From an uncultured Dialister sp. (GTDB lineage: Bacteria; Bacillota; Negativicutes; Veillonellales; Dialisteraceae): a stretch of 57,745 bases of DNA. Location of the stretch: NCBI GenBank assembly GCA_900314595.1, contig OMVW01000008.1, positions 1 through 57,745 of the forward strand, in the 5' to 3' direction. A program made the position numbers and the translations under genes. The notes under the pieces are model-generated. The model made no database searches, was not told the DNA's origin, and saw only the letters and a list, made by a program, of their open reading frames with translations. This document shows, in pieces, positions 1 to 8,280 of this stretch. How positions within the stretch are numbered: position 1 is the first letter of the stretch; every line of letters starts with the position of its first letter.

Positions 1-21
1 TCACATGTGCCGGCTGTCATA

Positions 22-90
22 GATGAACTCACCCGCCTTCGCTTCGCTCCGGCACCCTCTCAACACCTGAGAGGGTGGTGACCGATTGTC
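22..90. repeat. gamma-type palindromic intergenic repeat
   Basis: Two neighbouring palindromes. The first is a GCCTTCG-type stem around 30-52. The second is a perfect 10-base inverted repeat at 53-62 and 68-77 (CACCCTCTCA / TGAGAGGGTG). The same two-hairpin layout recurs near 5563, 10730, 21080, 25963, 26128 and 29202. Similar palindromes are common between genes in gut Firmicutes as I remember them. Function unknown. Confidence 0.7.
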
Positions 91-156
91 AATTTACCCA
101 TTATCCTCATCTGTACCTTGATTGTGCAGTGCGGGCCTTCTTCATCAGTTGTCAAC

Positions 157-245
157 CAAAAAAAAAGCCGCCCTATGAATTCGGCGGCCACATTCCCGCA
201 ATCCGCCTTCCGTAATCCGAAAGGCACTATGTGACTCAGCATAGA
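157..245 (-). terminator. alpha-type modular repeat acting as trkH terminator
   Basis: Read on the minus strand just after the trkH stop: short words related to GATTACGG and GATTGCGG, then a hairpin (GCCGCC 167-172 with GGCGGC 183-188), then a run of T (157-166). This is an intrinsic terminator built into a member of the modular repeat family described in the findings. Confidence 0.75.
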
Positions 246-268
246 TATAGCAGGAGTGACTCAGCCGC

Positions 269-1717
269 TCACCACCCGCTCCTCCTCCAGAAGCCAGGGA
301 TGAACACAGCAAGAAGTGTAATGGATTCCAGTCTTCCGAAGAGCATGGAGAGGCAGGCGATGATTTTGCTGAAGGGCGGCAGGGCCGTGTAGGTGGCGGT
401 GGGTCCGAAGTTTCCGAAGGCCGGGCCTGCGTTGCTCATGGTGGCGAAGGCAAGTCCGATGGAATCGATGAAGTCCTGGCCATCCATCATGAAGCAGGCG
501 GCCCAGAGGGCGGAGAGGGACATGTAGATGAAGAAGAAGGCCAGAGTCTGGAGGACTGTATTTAAAGAAAATTGTTCCCTTTTTACTGTCATATGGACTA
601 CGGCCCTTGGATGGAGATGGAGCTTCAGAAGGGCAGAAAAGCATTTGAAGAGGAGGATGATGCGGATGACTTTGAGTCCTCCCGCTGTGGATCCTCCGCA
701 GCCGCCTACCATGAAGAGGAGAAGAATCACATATTTCGCCAGCGCCGGCCATTGATCATAGTCTGCGGCAAAGAAACAGGTGGTGGAGGAGGACGAAGCA
801 GCATGGAAAAAAGCTTCCCGGATGGAAGTCAGTATATCCATATGTCCCTGGAAAATGCAGGCAAAAGCGATGAGCAGGGCACCGGCTGCGGTGAGGGCCA
901 GGTATACCCTGAATTCCGTATCTTTCAAGATGACTTTCGGTCCCCGTTTCCAGGCTTCCACGTAAATGCCGTAGTTGGCGGACGATAGGACCATGAAAAA
1001 AATGAGGATGATTTCCAGTGTTCCGCTTTTGAAATAGGCGATGCTTTCTCCCTGGATGGAGTAGCCGCCCGTGCTGATGGCGGACATGCCGTAGTTGATG
1101 GAATCCATGGTATTCATTCCCCAAATCCAGAGGATGAGGATGGCCAGAAGGGTGAGGGAGAGGTAGACGGTGAAAAGAGAACGGGCCGTATCTCTGATGC
1201 GGGGAAGGGCTTTCGAGGAACTGACGCCGGTACTTTCCAGGTTCACCATGCGGGTCATGCTTCGCCCCGCCTGGGGGAAAAGGGCGACGAAAATGACGAT
1301 GATGCCCAGTCCTCCCAGCCATTCGGTGAGGGAACGGAAGAAGAGGAAGGAAACGGGCAGGTATTCGAGATGCTCGATGACCGTCGCTCCCGTGCCGGTA
1401 AGGCCGGAAATACTTTCCACCAGGCTGTCCAGAGGGGACAGATAGCCGCTCAGCAGGTAGGGGAGCGTATAGAGAAGGGATACGGCCAGCCAGGAAAGGA
1501 CGGTGATGGCCGTACTTTCACGGGGCGTAAGGCCTGCATTGAGGGGCGCTTTATTTCTATTCAGGAAATAGTAAAGCCCTATGGAAATGAGAAGGGGCAG
1601 CAGGAAGGCGATGATGGACCCGCCAAAAATCAGGGACAGTGCCAGAGGGATGAGAAGCACGAGGCCCGCATAGAGGAGAAGCCGGGCCAGCATGCCTTCT
1701 ATGACGAACCGGTTCAT
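269..1717 (-). CDS. trkH: TrkH-type potassium uptake channel subunit
   Basis: Membrane subunit of a Trk/Ktr-type K+ uptake system, 482 residues, the usual TrkH length. The protein is almost entirely hydrophobic helices. It shows the four pore-loop signatures of the family in order: a SGLTGTGATV segment, an ISTGGYS segment, a CGGSTAGGLK segment and a final NAGPAFGNFG segment, whose glycines line the selectivity filter. The start ATG is one base after the trkA stop and its Shine-Dalgarno (AGGGAG) lies inside the last trkA codons, so the two are translationally coupled. Transcription ends at the repeat terminator just downstream. Could be called KtrB-like, but the length and the two-RCK partner favour TrkH. 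Confidence 0.95.
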   Translation of the reverse strand: MNRFVIEGMLARLLLYAGLVLLIPLALSLIFGGSIIAFLLPLLISIGLYYFLNRNKAPLNAGLTPRESTAITVLSWLAVSLLYTLPYLLSGYLSPLDSLVESISGLTGTGATVIEHLEYLPVSFLFFRSLTEWLGGLGIIVIFVALFPQAGRSMTRMVNLESTGVSSSKALPRIRDTARSLFTVYLSLTLLAILILWIWGMNTMDSINYGMSAISTGGYSIQGESIAYFKSGTLEIILIFFMVLSSANYGIYVEAWKRGPKVILKDTEFRVYLALTAAGALLIAFACIFQGHMDILTSIREAFFHAASSSSTTCFFAADYDQWPALAKYVILLLFMVGGCGGSTAGGLKVIRIILLFKCFSALLKLHLHPRAVVHMTVKREQFSLNTVLQTLAFFFIYMSLSALWAACFMMDGQDFIDSIGLAFATMSNAGPAFGNFGPTATYTALPPFSKIIACLSMLFGRLESITLLAVFIPGFWRRSGW

Positions 1718-1718
1718 A

Positions 1719-3071
1719 TTATTTGCTCCCTTTGAAATAGGAAATCACGTCCTGGGCTTTGTCGGCCTGGACGATAAGGATTACATTGTCTCCCGCCTGC
1801 AGCACGGAAAGGCCGCCCGGAATCTGGACCTGTCCATTCCGCACAAATGCGCCGATGAGGCAGGATTTCGGGATATTGGCTTTCATGAGGGGTTTGCCCT
1901 CGATGGGGGAGCCCGGAGGGAGAATCATTTCCATGGCCTGTACTTTGGCTCCGTCCAGGAGGGAAACGGAAACGACGGACCCGCTCCGTACGAAGGAAAG
2001 GACTTCCGCTGCTGCCAGGATTCGGGTGGAAAGGACGATATCGATGCCTACCTGGCGCATGAGGGAAATATATTCGGTCCGGGTCACGCGGACAATGGTC
2101 TGTTTCGCGCCTAAATGTTTCGCCACAAGAGCCATGAGGAGATTCTGCTTTTCGTCCCGGGTGGTGCAGATGACCGTATCTGCCTCCGAAACCCCTTCGG
2201 AAGTGAGCATATCGATATCCGTCCCGTCTCCATGAAGGACGAGGCCTTTTTTCAGTTTCAAACTCATGGCCTTGCAGTTGTCTTCATTATTATCGATGAC
2301 TTTGACGGAAATCCCCTGGGCTTCCAGCATGGGCGCCAGGGCCTGTCCCGTGCGGCCTGCCCCGATGATGAGGGCCCGCATCGTTTTTCTCTGCTCCTGG
2401 GCATTTCCCTGATAACGGGCAGCCATTTCCTTCAGGGATTCCGGACTTCCGATGACATAGACATTATCGAGCGGCAGCAGCTGATCGGTGCCATGAGGGA
2501 TGATCATATGATGGTCCCGCATGATGAGGGCGATGAGGACGGATCTCGGCAGTTTGATATCTTTCAGCATTTTATGGCAGAAAGGGGATTTGGGATCCAC
2601 TTTGGCCTCTACGAGACGGACCCTTCCTTCTGCGAAATCTTCGATATTGAGGGCCGAAGGGGTCATGACGAGCCGTGAAATTTCACGAGCCGTAATGAGC
2701 TCCGGACTCAGAATGAGATCGATACTGAAATTTCCTTCGATATACTCCGCCGGTTCCGCCAGGAACTTCGGGTCCCTTATGCGGGCGATAGTATGGGTGA
2801 TGCCATTTTTCTTCGCCAGGATGCAGGCGATGATATTCACCTCATCCAGGTCCGTTACCGATACCAGCAGATCTGCTCCCGCCACGTCGGGACTTCTCAT
2901 GAAAGAAGGACTCGTCCCGTCTGCCTGGATGGTCAGTACATCCATATCATCCCGAATCGTATCCAGTTTGTCTCCGTCCGTATCCACCACTACGACTTCA
3001 TAGCCTTCATTTGACAAAAGCTCCGAAATCATGCGGCCCGTATCTCCGGCACCAATGACCACAATGCGCAT
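1719..3071 (-). CDS. trkA: TrkA, two-domain RCK regulator of K+ uptake
   Basis: Cytosolic NAD(H)/nucleotide-binding gating subunit for TrkH, 450 residues, normal for the double-RCK form. Two Rossmann repeats are visible: IVVIGAGDTGRMI at the N-terminus and ALIIGAGRTGQAL near residue 230, each followed by a TrkA_C-like segment. The start is preceded by AAGGAGG at good spacing. It is the first gene of the trkA-trkH operon and runs straight into trkH. Known family role: binding of nucleotide changes channel opening. Nothing abnormal seen. Confidence 0.95.
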   Translation of the reverse strand: MRIVVIGAGDTGRMISELLSNEGYEVVVVDTDGDKLDTIRDDMDVLTIQADGTSPSFMRSPDVAGADLLVSVTDLDEVNIIACILAKKNGITHTIARIRDPKFLAEPAEYIEGNFSIDLILSPELITAREISRLVMTPSALNIEDFAEGRVRLVEAKVDPKSPFCHKMLKDIKLPRSVLIALIMRDHHMIIPHGTDQLLPLDNVYVIGSPESLKEMAARYQGNAQEQRKTMRALIIGAGRTGQALAPMLEAQGISVKVIDNNEDNCKAMSLKLKKGLVLHGDGTDIDMLTSEGVSEADTVICTTRDEKQNLLMALVAKHLGAKQTIVRVTRTEYISLMRQVGIDIVLSTRILAAAEVLSFVRSGSVVSVSLLDGAKVQAMEMILPPGSPIEGKPLMKANIPKSCLIGAFVRNGQVQIPGGLSVLQAGDNVILIVQADKAQDVISYFKGSK

Positions 3072-3171
3072 GGGAAATCCTCCTTTTATTTATAATTACT
3101 ACTATATTGTAGCATGAGAGGGGGGATTTGGTGGATAAACTTTTCGTTCGGAAGGAAACCGGAATCTTTGA

Positions 3172-3263
3172 AAGCTTTTGTTTCGGGGATGATCGGGGAT
3201 CTCGGGAATCATCGGGGCTGTCGGGAAGGTGGGCGCCTTGAAATTGTGAAGGCGCCTCTTTTT
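3172..3263 (+). repeat. alpha-type modular repeat
   Basis: Runs of TCGGGG-containing 8-10 base words (3182-3225), then AAGGTG, then a perfect stem GGCGCCTT (3232-3239) / AAGGCGCC (3249-3256), then TCTTTTT. Upstream, 3121-3180 duplicates the start of the next element (3268 onward), so about 100 bases are directly repeated here. Confidence 0.75.
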
Positions 3264-3267
3264 AAAT

Positions 3268-3432
3268 GGGGATTTGGGGGATAAACTTTTCATTCGGAAG
3301 GAAACCGGAATCTTCGAAAGCTTTTGTTTCGGGGATGATCGGGGATCTCGGGAATCATCGGGGCTGTCGGGGTGGATATGGTTTCCTGCGGAAACCAATT
3401 TATATAGTGCGCTCCGCGCACGGGCTGTTGGC
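3268..3432 (+). repeat. beta-type modular repeat (double hairpin)
   Basis: Same 5' part as the copy at 3121-3225 (over 90 percent identical by eye), but the 3' module is the double hairpin: GGTTTCC-TGC-GGAAACC (about 3383-3399), a short AT linker, then GTGCGC-TCC-GCGCAC (about 3408-3421) and a GGC/TTGGCC tail. Matching copies with paired changes lie near 15470, 27880, 29360, 46420 and 54120. Confidence 0.75.
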
Positions 3433-3452
3433 CTGCATAAGTGTTGTCCGGG

Positions 3453-3580
3453 ATTGTACGCAGGCGGTGACTCTACAATTTCGACACGAACCTGTATTCC
3501 CGGCCCTGCGCGAGCCTGTACCTCCGCGCGGGGGGCACAGTGTATTCCCGGCCCCGCGCGGGAAGGGGAGAAGCGCAGCG
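3453..3580 (+). repeat. epsilon repeat, GC-rich
   Basis: Begins GATTGTACGCAGGCGGTG and contains two copies of a TGTATTCCCGGCC-type motif separated by CGCG-rich sequence. A diverged copy is at 51909-52040 with the same order of motifs. The rest of the gap to 3786 shows no gene. Confidence 0.6.
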
Positions 3581-3786
3581 CTCTATCCGGAAGATTTATA
3601 TTTCCTCTATACTTGAAAAGCAGTGAAAATCATATTTCCATTTCATCGGACCCCTATCCGGCAGGACGATTCTGCTTGCATCTATATAAAATTTTTATAC
3701 AATAAAGGTGAAAGGACGGACACCATAAATATACATTCCGGAATCGCTGCGATGAGGAACCAAATCTCGCCCTTCCCGACGGGGCT

Positions 3787-4146
3787 GTGAAAATACTTCT
3801 AAGCACAAAAGGCACCATGAATGATGTGGAACCGGATGTGCAGAGATTTCTTGATTATGTGAACGGTATTATAAGTAACGATGAATTTGTACAGGAAATC
3901 GACCAGACCATTAAAAAGGAAAAAGCTGATCAATCAAAGGGGATGACATATATGACTTACGAAATGAAAATCAAAGAAGAGCGGAAGGAAGCTGAAAGAA
4001 TTGGTGAGCGAAGGAAAGAACTGGAAATGGTGACAAATCTCCTTAGAAATAAAGTCTCCATTCCAATCATTGCATCTGTAAGCGGCCTCACTATTGATAA
4101 AATAAAAGCTATTGCAAAAGACAATCACATTGAAGTCAGCTGCTGA
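3787..4146 (+). pseudogene. C-terminal remnant of an Rpn-type nuclease, with internal small-product start
   Basis: 119 residues from a GTG, matching only the C-terminal part of Rpn (recombination-promoting, PD-(D/E)XK) nucleases: a segment of the type KGTMNDVEPDVQRFLDYVNG, a charged helix with MTYEMKIKEERKEAERIGER, and a small terminal helix-turn-helix-like tail. Full proteins are about 300 residues and the nuclease domain is absent, so the long form is broken. An internal in-frame ATG at 3952 with AAAGGGG upstream could express a 64-residue tail protein. In E. coli such intragenic small Rpn products are reported to neutralise the long toxic form; whether that holds here is inference. Confidence 0.65.
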
Positions 4147-4170
4147 GGGCTTCCCTGGAATAAAATCAAA

Positions 4171-4209
4171 GGCATGATACTGGGTTCAGATTGGGTATCA
4201 TGCCTTTTT
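4171..4209 (+). terminator. Rho-independent terminator
   Basis: Perfect 10-base stem GGCATGATAC (4171-4180) / GTATCATGCC (4195-4204) followed by TTTTT. It sits directly after the Rpn remnant. Confidence 0.9.
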
Positions 4210-4244
4210 AAATAAAAGAAGATCCGACGGAAGGAGTGAGCTAT

Positions 4245-4448
4245 ATGACTTATGAAATGAAAATCCGTGAAGAGCGGCGTGAGGCTCATAAAGAAGGACA
4301 GAAAGAAGAAAGAAATAATTTGATTCTCAAAGGCATAAGACAGCAACTGCCCCTTGTCACTTTGGAATCCTTATTTGATATAAAAGAAGAAGAAATCCGC
4401 CGGCTGGCGAAGGAGAATCATCTCCCCATCAACGAAAGCCGGGCTTAA
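4245..4448 (+). CDS. Rpn C-terminal small protein (possible intragenic-antitoxin remnant)
   Basis: 67 residues starting MTYEMKIREERREAH, clearly related to the tail of the preceding Rpn remnant, which shares the MTYEMKI start and the same helix-rich ending. A clean AAGGAG (4231-4236) sits 8 bases before ATG 4245, so it is translatable alone; a GTG three codons upstream is also possible. No nuclease domain is encoded upstream, so this is either a free-standing small Rpn product or the last trace of a second deleted rpn gene. It is followed by its own terminator. Confidence 0.55.
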   Translation: MTYEMKIREERREAHKEGQKEERNNLILKGIRQQLPLVTLESLFDIKEEEIRRLAKENHLPINESRA

Positions 4449-4468
4449 GGAAAGCAGTACAAAAAATG

Positions 4469-4502
4469 AAAAGCAGGACCGCAAAGGCCCTGCTTTTGTT
4501 TT
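4469..4502 (+). terminator. Rho-independent terminator
   Basis: Stem AAAAGCAGG (4469-4477) / CCTGCTTTT (4489-4497) followed by GTTTTG. Its A-rich 5' arm makes it usable from both strands. Confidence 0.85.
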
Positions 4503-4527
4503 GCCCTATAGAAAAGTTGCTTTGGGA

Positions 4528-4585
4528 TTTCAAGGCACCCACCTGCACGAACAACGAATAACGAAGAACGATACAGGCAAATGAC
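4528..4585 (-). repeat. truncated alpha-type modular repeat
   Basis: Read on the minus strand after the flavin reductase stop: GAGTCA, then words of the TTCGTTCTTCGTTATTCG type, then GCAGGTGGGTGCC. The second hairpin arm is missing, so this copy looks decayed. Confidence 0.5.
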
Positions 4586-4602
4586 TCAATACGTGAAATG
4601 GA

Positions 4603-5172
4603 TTATTTCTTAATAAACTTTCTTCCTTCTCTCCATGCTTTGCCCACGGATTCTTCGACTACGAGATAGTCTCCGTTGACTGCATCGAGGGAGATGGGAC
4701 GGAGTTTTTTCGGGTCCGGTTTTCCATTGGTGAGGATGGATTCGTCGGCCAGGATGTTTTCGATGGTACCTACGACATGGAAATCTTCGCCTTCGGGGAT
4801 GAGTTTTTCCACTTTGCATTCGAAGGTGAGGGGGTATTCTTCGATGACCGGTGCATTGACGAATTCGCTCTTGACGGTATGGAAGCCGACTTTTTCGATT
4901 TTTCCTTCCACTTTGTTTGCGCTGACGGTGCCGAAGTAGTCGGATTCGGCCATAGTATCTACGGTAGCCATGGAAATGGTGAAGGCTCCTGTTTCTTTGA
5001 TATTGTCCATGGTCTTATGGTGATGGTCCAGCATGATTCCGATTTTATTCGTATCGTAAATGCCGGCCCAGGCAGCCACCATGGCATCCGGGTTTCCTTC
5101 TTTGTCGTAAGTGCCGATGACGACGCAGGGCTGGGGGTAAATCCAGGACTGGGGTTTGAATGATTTTTTCAT
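4603..5172 (-). CDS. flavin reductase-like FMN-binding protein
   Basis: 189 residues, the usual size of the flavin reductase-like (flavoredoxin) split-barrel family. Family-typical features seen: an early P-QPCVVIGTYDKEGNPDAM segment, then AAWAGI, the SMATVDTMAESDYFG stretch that usually contacts FMN, and a C-terminal segment with GKAWREGRKF. The start has AAAGGAG at good spacing. It stands alone on the minus strand with a repeat downstream. Members in anaerobes move electrons to oxygen- or metal-handling partners; the partner here cannot be read from context. Confidence 0.85.
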   Translation of the reverse strand: MKKSFKPQSWIYPQPCVVIGTYDKEGNPDAMVAAWAGIYDTNKIGIMLDHHHKTMDNIKETGAFTISMATVDTMAESDYFGTVSANKVEGKIEKVGFHTVKSEFVNAPVIEEYPLTFECKVEKLIPEGEDFHVVGTIENILADESILTNGKPDPKKLRPISLDAVNGDYLVVEESVGKAWREGRKFIKK

Positions 5173-5271
5173 TGACGTTTGCTCCTTTCAGGGGAAAAGG
5201 TTTATAAATGTTAATAGTCAGCAGTTATCAGTTCGCAGAATCTCATTCATACGAGGCGACTGCAGTTAAAG

Positions 5272-5454
5272 CTAATAGCTAATGGGTGTTTTGCCTTTTT
5301 GCTTTGCAGGCTTAAAATGGGTGAAGTCTTCCTCTGCTAGTTCTGGGGAGTCATAATCATAGATGATGGGCTTGTTTTGAGCCTTTCTTATCATTTTCTG
5401 CTGATTCTTCGTTAACGACTTTTTAAGGTTGATTGATTTTCGGATGGTTGTCAT
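5272..5454 (-). CDS. small BrnA-like orphan antitoxin
   Basis: 60 residues beginning MTTIRKSINLKKSLT, then a helix and a segment of the PIIYDYDSPELAEEDF type, the pattern seen in short BrnA-like antitoxins of Firmicutes. A longer in-frame reading to 5718 crosses a palindromic repeat and is not credible. The residues just upstream in frame (RIILSVTYHP and FFRITYRN) loosely resemble the C-terminus of a BrnT toxin, which would make this the survivor of a broken brnTA pair. That part is inference. The Shine-Dalgarno is weak (GGAAT). Confidence 0.5.
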   Translation of the reverse strand: MTTIRKSINLKKSLTKNQQKMIRKAQNKPIIYDYDSPELAEEDFTHFKPAKQKGKTPISY

Positions 5455-5562
5455 TGCTATATTCCGGTAGGTAATTCTAAAAAATTCACATCCTCGTGGG
5501 AATGGATGGTACGTAACGCTAAGAATAATTCGGTTCATTTTCGACATGCAGCGATAGATCAA

Positions 5563-5606
5563 CCCACCCGTCGCCTTCGGCGCCACCCTCCCAAGACTTG
5601 GGAGGG
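5563..5606. repeat. gamma-type palindromic intergenic repeat
   Basis: Hairpin CGCC-TTC-GGCG (5572-5582) followed by a second stem CCCTCCC / GGGAGGG (5586-5606). Same two-stem design as at 22-90 and 25963-26015. Confidence 0.7.
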
Positions 5607-5834
5607 CTTGAACAATTCGACTTGTATGATTACCGTCGAAATTGCGGTTCTTCCTCACTCGTTCGGGTAGAGTCCCCATCATACTCATGCCGGCTGAGGT
5701 ACACCTGCACATCTTCACGGACCACGAATCACGATTTCCTCTATTTCCATTATATCATTTTCCCCAAATTTCCCTGTCGTAGTATAATTAAAAATATTTC
5801 CAATGATACCTGTTTCCTGCAAAGGAGAAATTAT

Positions 5835-7559
5835 ATGACGACTTATGGCAAGTGGAACCGGCAGACGGTGAAAGCTCTTTTTTCGCTGACTGCCAGGTAC
5901 TGGAAGAGCAGCGAGAAAAAATCGGCCTGGGCGTATCTTCTGGGAATCATCGTCCTTACGATTGCGGCGGTCTATATGACATTGCTCTTAAATGACTGGT
6001 TTAATGAGTTTTATTCGGCTCTCCAGAATTATGATGCTGATGCAGTATACCACGGACTGATCAAATTTACGGGGCTTGCTTTCGCCCACATCGCTTTTGC
6101 GGTGTATGCGTACTACCTGCAGCAGAAGCTGGCCCTCCGCTGGCGGCGGTGGATGACGGAGGAGTATCTTTCCCGCTGGACGTCTCATCAGATGTTTTAC
6201 CGGATGGAAATGTTTTCCGGTGGACTTTCGGATAACCCGGACCAGAGAATTTCCGAGGATATCAATCTTTTCACGGCCCGTACCCTATCTTTTATGAGCG
6301 GGCTGCTTCGGGCGATTACCACGATTTTCTGCTTTATCTTCGTCCTCTGGTCTCTTTCGGAGCCTCTTTCTTTTGAAATCGGTGGAAATACCTACCACAT
6401 TTACGGCTACCTTGTGTGGACGGCTCTGGCCTATTCCATTCTGGGCACCTGGATTACCCATAAGGTGGGACACAAACTGGTGGGACTCAATTTCATCCAG
6501 CAGAAGATGGAAGCTGATTTCCGTTATGCCATGGTACGGCTCCGTGAAACGGCGGAGACTGTAGCCTTCTATAATGGGGCACCCCAGGAAAAGAAAATCC
6601 TGGGCACCCGTTTCCAGAAACTTGTGGTGAATACGGTTTACATCATCAGGAAGCAGAAGCAGCTTTCCTGGCTGACCAATTCCTATGCCCAGATTGCCAT
6701 TATATTTCCATTTGTGGTGGCAGCTCCCCGCTACCTTTCGAAATCGATTTCCCTGGGCGGACTCATGCAGGTGGCCAACTGCTTCGGCAAAGTGCAGGAA
6801 TCCATGTCCTATTTCGTGGACGTGTACTCGTCTCTTGCGGAATGGATGTCCTGCGTAGAACGACTCCTGACTTTTGACGACCATATGAAGAGCATCCTTC
6901 AAGATACGGAAAAGCAGAAAGGTCTCCTCACAAGGAAAGAAGAAGGAAATACTTTGACTCTCTCCCATGTGGAGGTGGACCTTCCGAAAGGAAATACGCT
7001 GCTCCCGGACCTTTCCTGTGAAATCGGAAGCGGAGAAAAAGTCATCCTTAAAGGCCCCTCGGGCTCCGGGAAATCGACCATCCTCCGGGTTCTCGCAGGT
7101 CTCTGGCCTTATGCGAAGGGCCATCTGGACCTGCCTCAAAGAAAGGATACCCTCTTCATCCCCCAGCGGCCCTATATGCCGATTGGTACTTTAAAAGAAG
7201 CAGCCCTTTACCCCGGCCATGAAGGAAATACGGAAGAAGTCATCTCCCTCATGAAAGAATGCGGCCTTGCCCAGTGGGCGGATCATCTGGACGAAGAAGG
7301 AGACTGGAGTCATATCCTCTCCCTTGGAGAACAGCAGAAACTCGCCTTCGTCCGTATCTTCCTGAACCGCCCGAAATGGGTCTTCCTCGATGAAGCCACT
7401 TCTGCCATGGATGAAGAAACGGAAACGAAGCTCTACTCCCTTCTTATTTCTATGCCGGAAATTACAGTGGTCAGCGTAGGCCACCGGTCCACGCTGGATC
7501 GGTTCCATGAACGAAAGCTGGTCATTGAAGAGGGGACTTTGAAGTCGGAAAAGATTTAA
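5835..7559 (+). CDS. SbmA/BacA-like ABC transporter, fused membrane and ATPase domains
   Basis: 574 residues from ATG 5835, which has AAAGGAG at 5821; an upstream in-frame extension crosses non-coding repeat and is rejected. Residues about 1-330 form a six-helix membrane domain of the SbmA/BacA (ABC_membrane_2) type with LLNDWFNEFYSALQ, LRWRRWMTEEYLSRW and DNPDQRISEDI, all characteristic. Residues about 370-574 are an ABC ATPase with Walker A GPSGSGKST, a degenerate signature region LSLGEQQKLAFVRI (the usual LSGGE is replaced by LSLGE) and Walker B WVFLDEATSAMDEE. Relatives (YddA, vitamin B12 exporter BacA types, ABCD family) move peptides or cobalamin-like compounds; the cargo here is unknown. 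Transcribed alone and ended by a terminator at 7622. Confidence 0.9.
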   Translation: MTTYGKWNRQTVKALFSLTARYWKSSEKKSAWAYLLGIIVLTIAAVYMTLLLNDWFNEFYSALQNYDADAVYHGLIKFTGLAFAHIAFAVYAYYLQQKLALRWRRWMTEEYLSRWTSHQMFYRMEMFSGGLSDNPDQRISEDINLFTARTLSFMSGLLRAITTIFCFIFVLWSLSEPLSFEIGGNTYHIYGYLVWTALAYSILGTWITHKVGHKLVGLNFIQQKMEADFRYAMVRLRETAETVAFYNGAPQEKKILGTRFQKLVVNTVYIIRKQKQLSWLTNSYAQIAIIFPFVVAAPRYLSKSISLGGLMQVANCFGKVQESMSYFVDVYSSLAEWMSCVERLLTFDDHMKSILQDTEKQKGLLTRKEEGNTLTLSHVEVDLPKGNTLLPDLSCEIGSGEKVILKGPSGSGKSTILRVLAGLWPYAKGHLDLPQRKDTLFIPQRPYMPIGTLKEAALYPGHEGNTEEVISLMKECGLAQWADHLDEEGDWSHILSLGEQQKLAFVRIFLNRPKWVFLDEATSAMDEETETKLYSLLISMPEITVVSVGHRSTLDRFHERKLVIEEGTLKSEKI

Positions 7560-7621
7560 AAAGTCAGCCGTTAGCCGTTAGTGGAAATGAAAGGCGGACT
7601 TTCTGAATCATTTACCAAAAC

Positions 7622-7652
7622 AAAAAGCATCCTCGAAATCGGGATGCTTTTT
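7622..7652. terminator. bidirectional terminator
   Basis: Stem AAAAAGCATCC (7622-7632) / GGATGCTTTTT (7642-7652) with A and T runs on both sides. It separates the plus-strand ABC transporter from the converging minus-strand doc gene. Confidence 0.9.
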
Positions 7653-7660
7653 GTTTGTAA

Positions 7661-8041
7661 TTAATTGTCTAAATGGGAAGTCACCCAGTGGAGAAGGTCC
7701 TGCTCATCCCTGGAACCGGAAGCAACGGACATAATGATGTGAATCAGTTCTTCCTGCCTGTATGTGCATTCGTAGTGATTGAGCTTCAGGACAATTAAAA
7801 GTGCCATGGCTCCAATTCTTTTGTTTCCATCGATAAAAGGATGGTTGGTAATAAGACCATAAGCCAGTCGGACAGTTTTTTCTATCACTGTCGGATAAAG
7901 CTCTTGCCCGTCAAATGTCTGAAATGGTGCGTTGATAGCGGAATCAAGTCCGCCTCGGTCACGTATTCCGTCAAGGCCTCCATATCTTTGAATCAGCTTG
8001 GAATGGAGAAAAATGATTTCCTCTTCAGAAAGGATAATCAT
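7661..8041 (-). CDS. doc: Doc-type Fic toxin
   Basis: 126 residues, the size of Doc (death on curing) proteins. The Fic core motif is intact: HPFIDGNKRIGAMALL, with the His, Asp and Arg needed for catalysis. Doc of phage P1 phosphorylates elongation factor Tu and stops translation. The start overlaps the stop of the upstream antitoxin by 4 bases (8038-8041), the normal translational coupling of phd-doc. The C-terminus is complete and the gene reads as functional. Confidence 0.93.
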   Translation of the reverse strand: MIILSEEEIIFLHSKLIQRYGGLDGIRDRGGLDSAINAPFQTFDGQELYPTVIEKTVRLAYGLITNHPFIDGNKRIGAMALLIVLKLNHYECTYRQEELIHIIMSVASGSRDEQDLLHWVTSHLDN

Positions 8042-8280
8042 TTTGCAAGCTCCCGGAAGGTCTCGTCATTCTCATCCATGAGCTTTTCCGCCAAAGTATC
8101 CAGAGTGGACATGGATGCCGTCTGCAGGTGGTCCAGCCGGCTGAAGTCAATCAGTACATAGCGGGGCGCATTATTCTTCATAATAACCACAGAGCCATGT
8201 TCATCGGCCATTTTCGCCACCTTCGAAAAATTCTGGTTGGCTGCCGAAATGGGCACCATAGAGTTCGTATCGATCATCAT
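8038..8280 (-). CDS. phd: Phd/YefM-type antitoxin
   Basis: 80 residues from ATG 8280. AAAGGAGGT sits at ideal spacing before this ATG and overlaps the alternative start at 8301, so the later start is preferred. The N-terminal half has the Phd/YefM fold signature ISAANQNFSKVAKMADEHG followed by VVIMKNNAPRYVLIDF, used for DNA binding and dimer formation. The C-terminal half is the toxin-neutralising helix. It is the first gene of the pair and probably autoregulates its promoter. Confidence 0.9.
   Translation of the reverse strand: MMIDTNSMVPISAANQNFSKVAKMADEHGSVVIMKNNAPRYVLIDFSRLDHLQTASMSTLDTLAEKLMDENDETFRELAK

Noticed and set aside
60..242. 60-residue minus-strand open frame
   Set aside because: It lies wholly over a gamma palindrome and a repeat terminator, has no ribosome site and no family resemblance.
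5455..5718. Long N-terminal extension of the BrnA-like gene
   Set aside because: It runs through a gamma palindrome; the homologous part begins at 5454.
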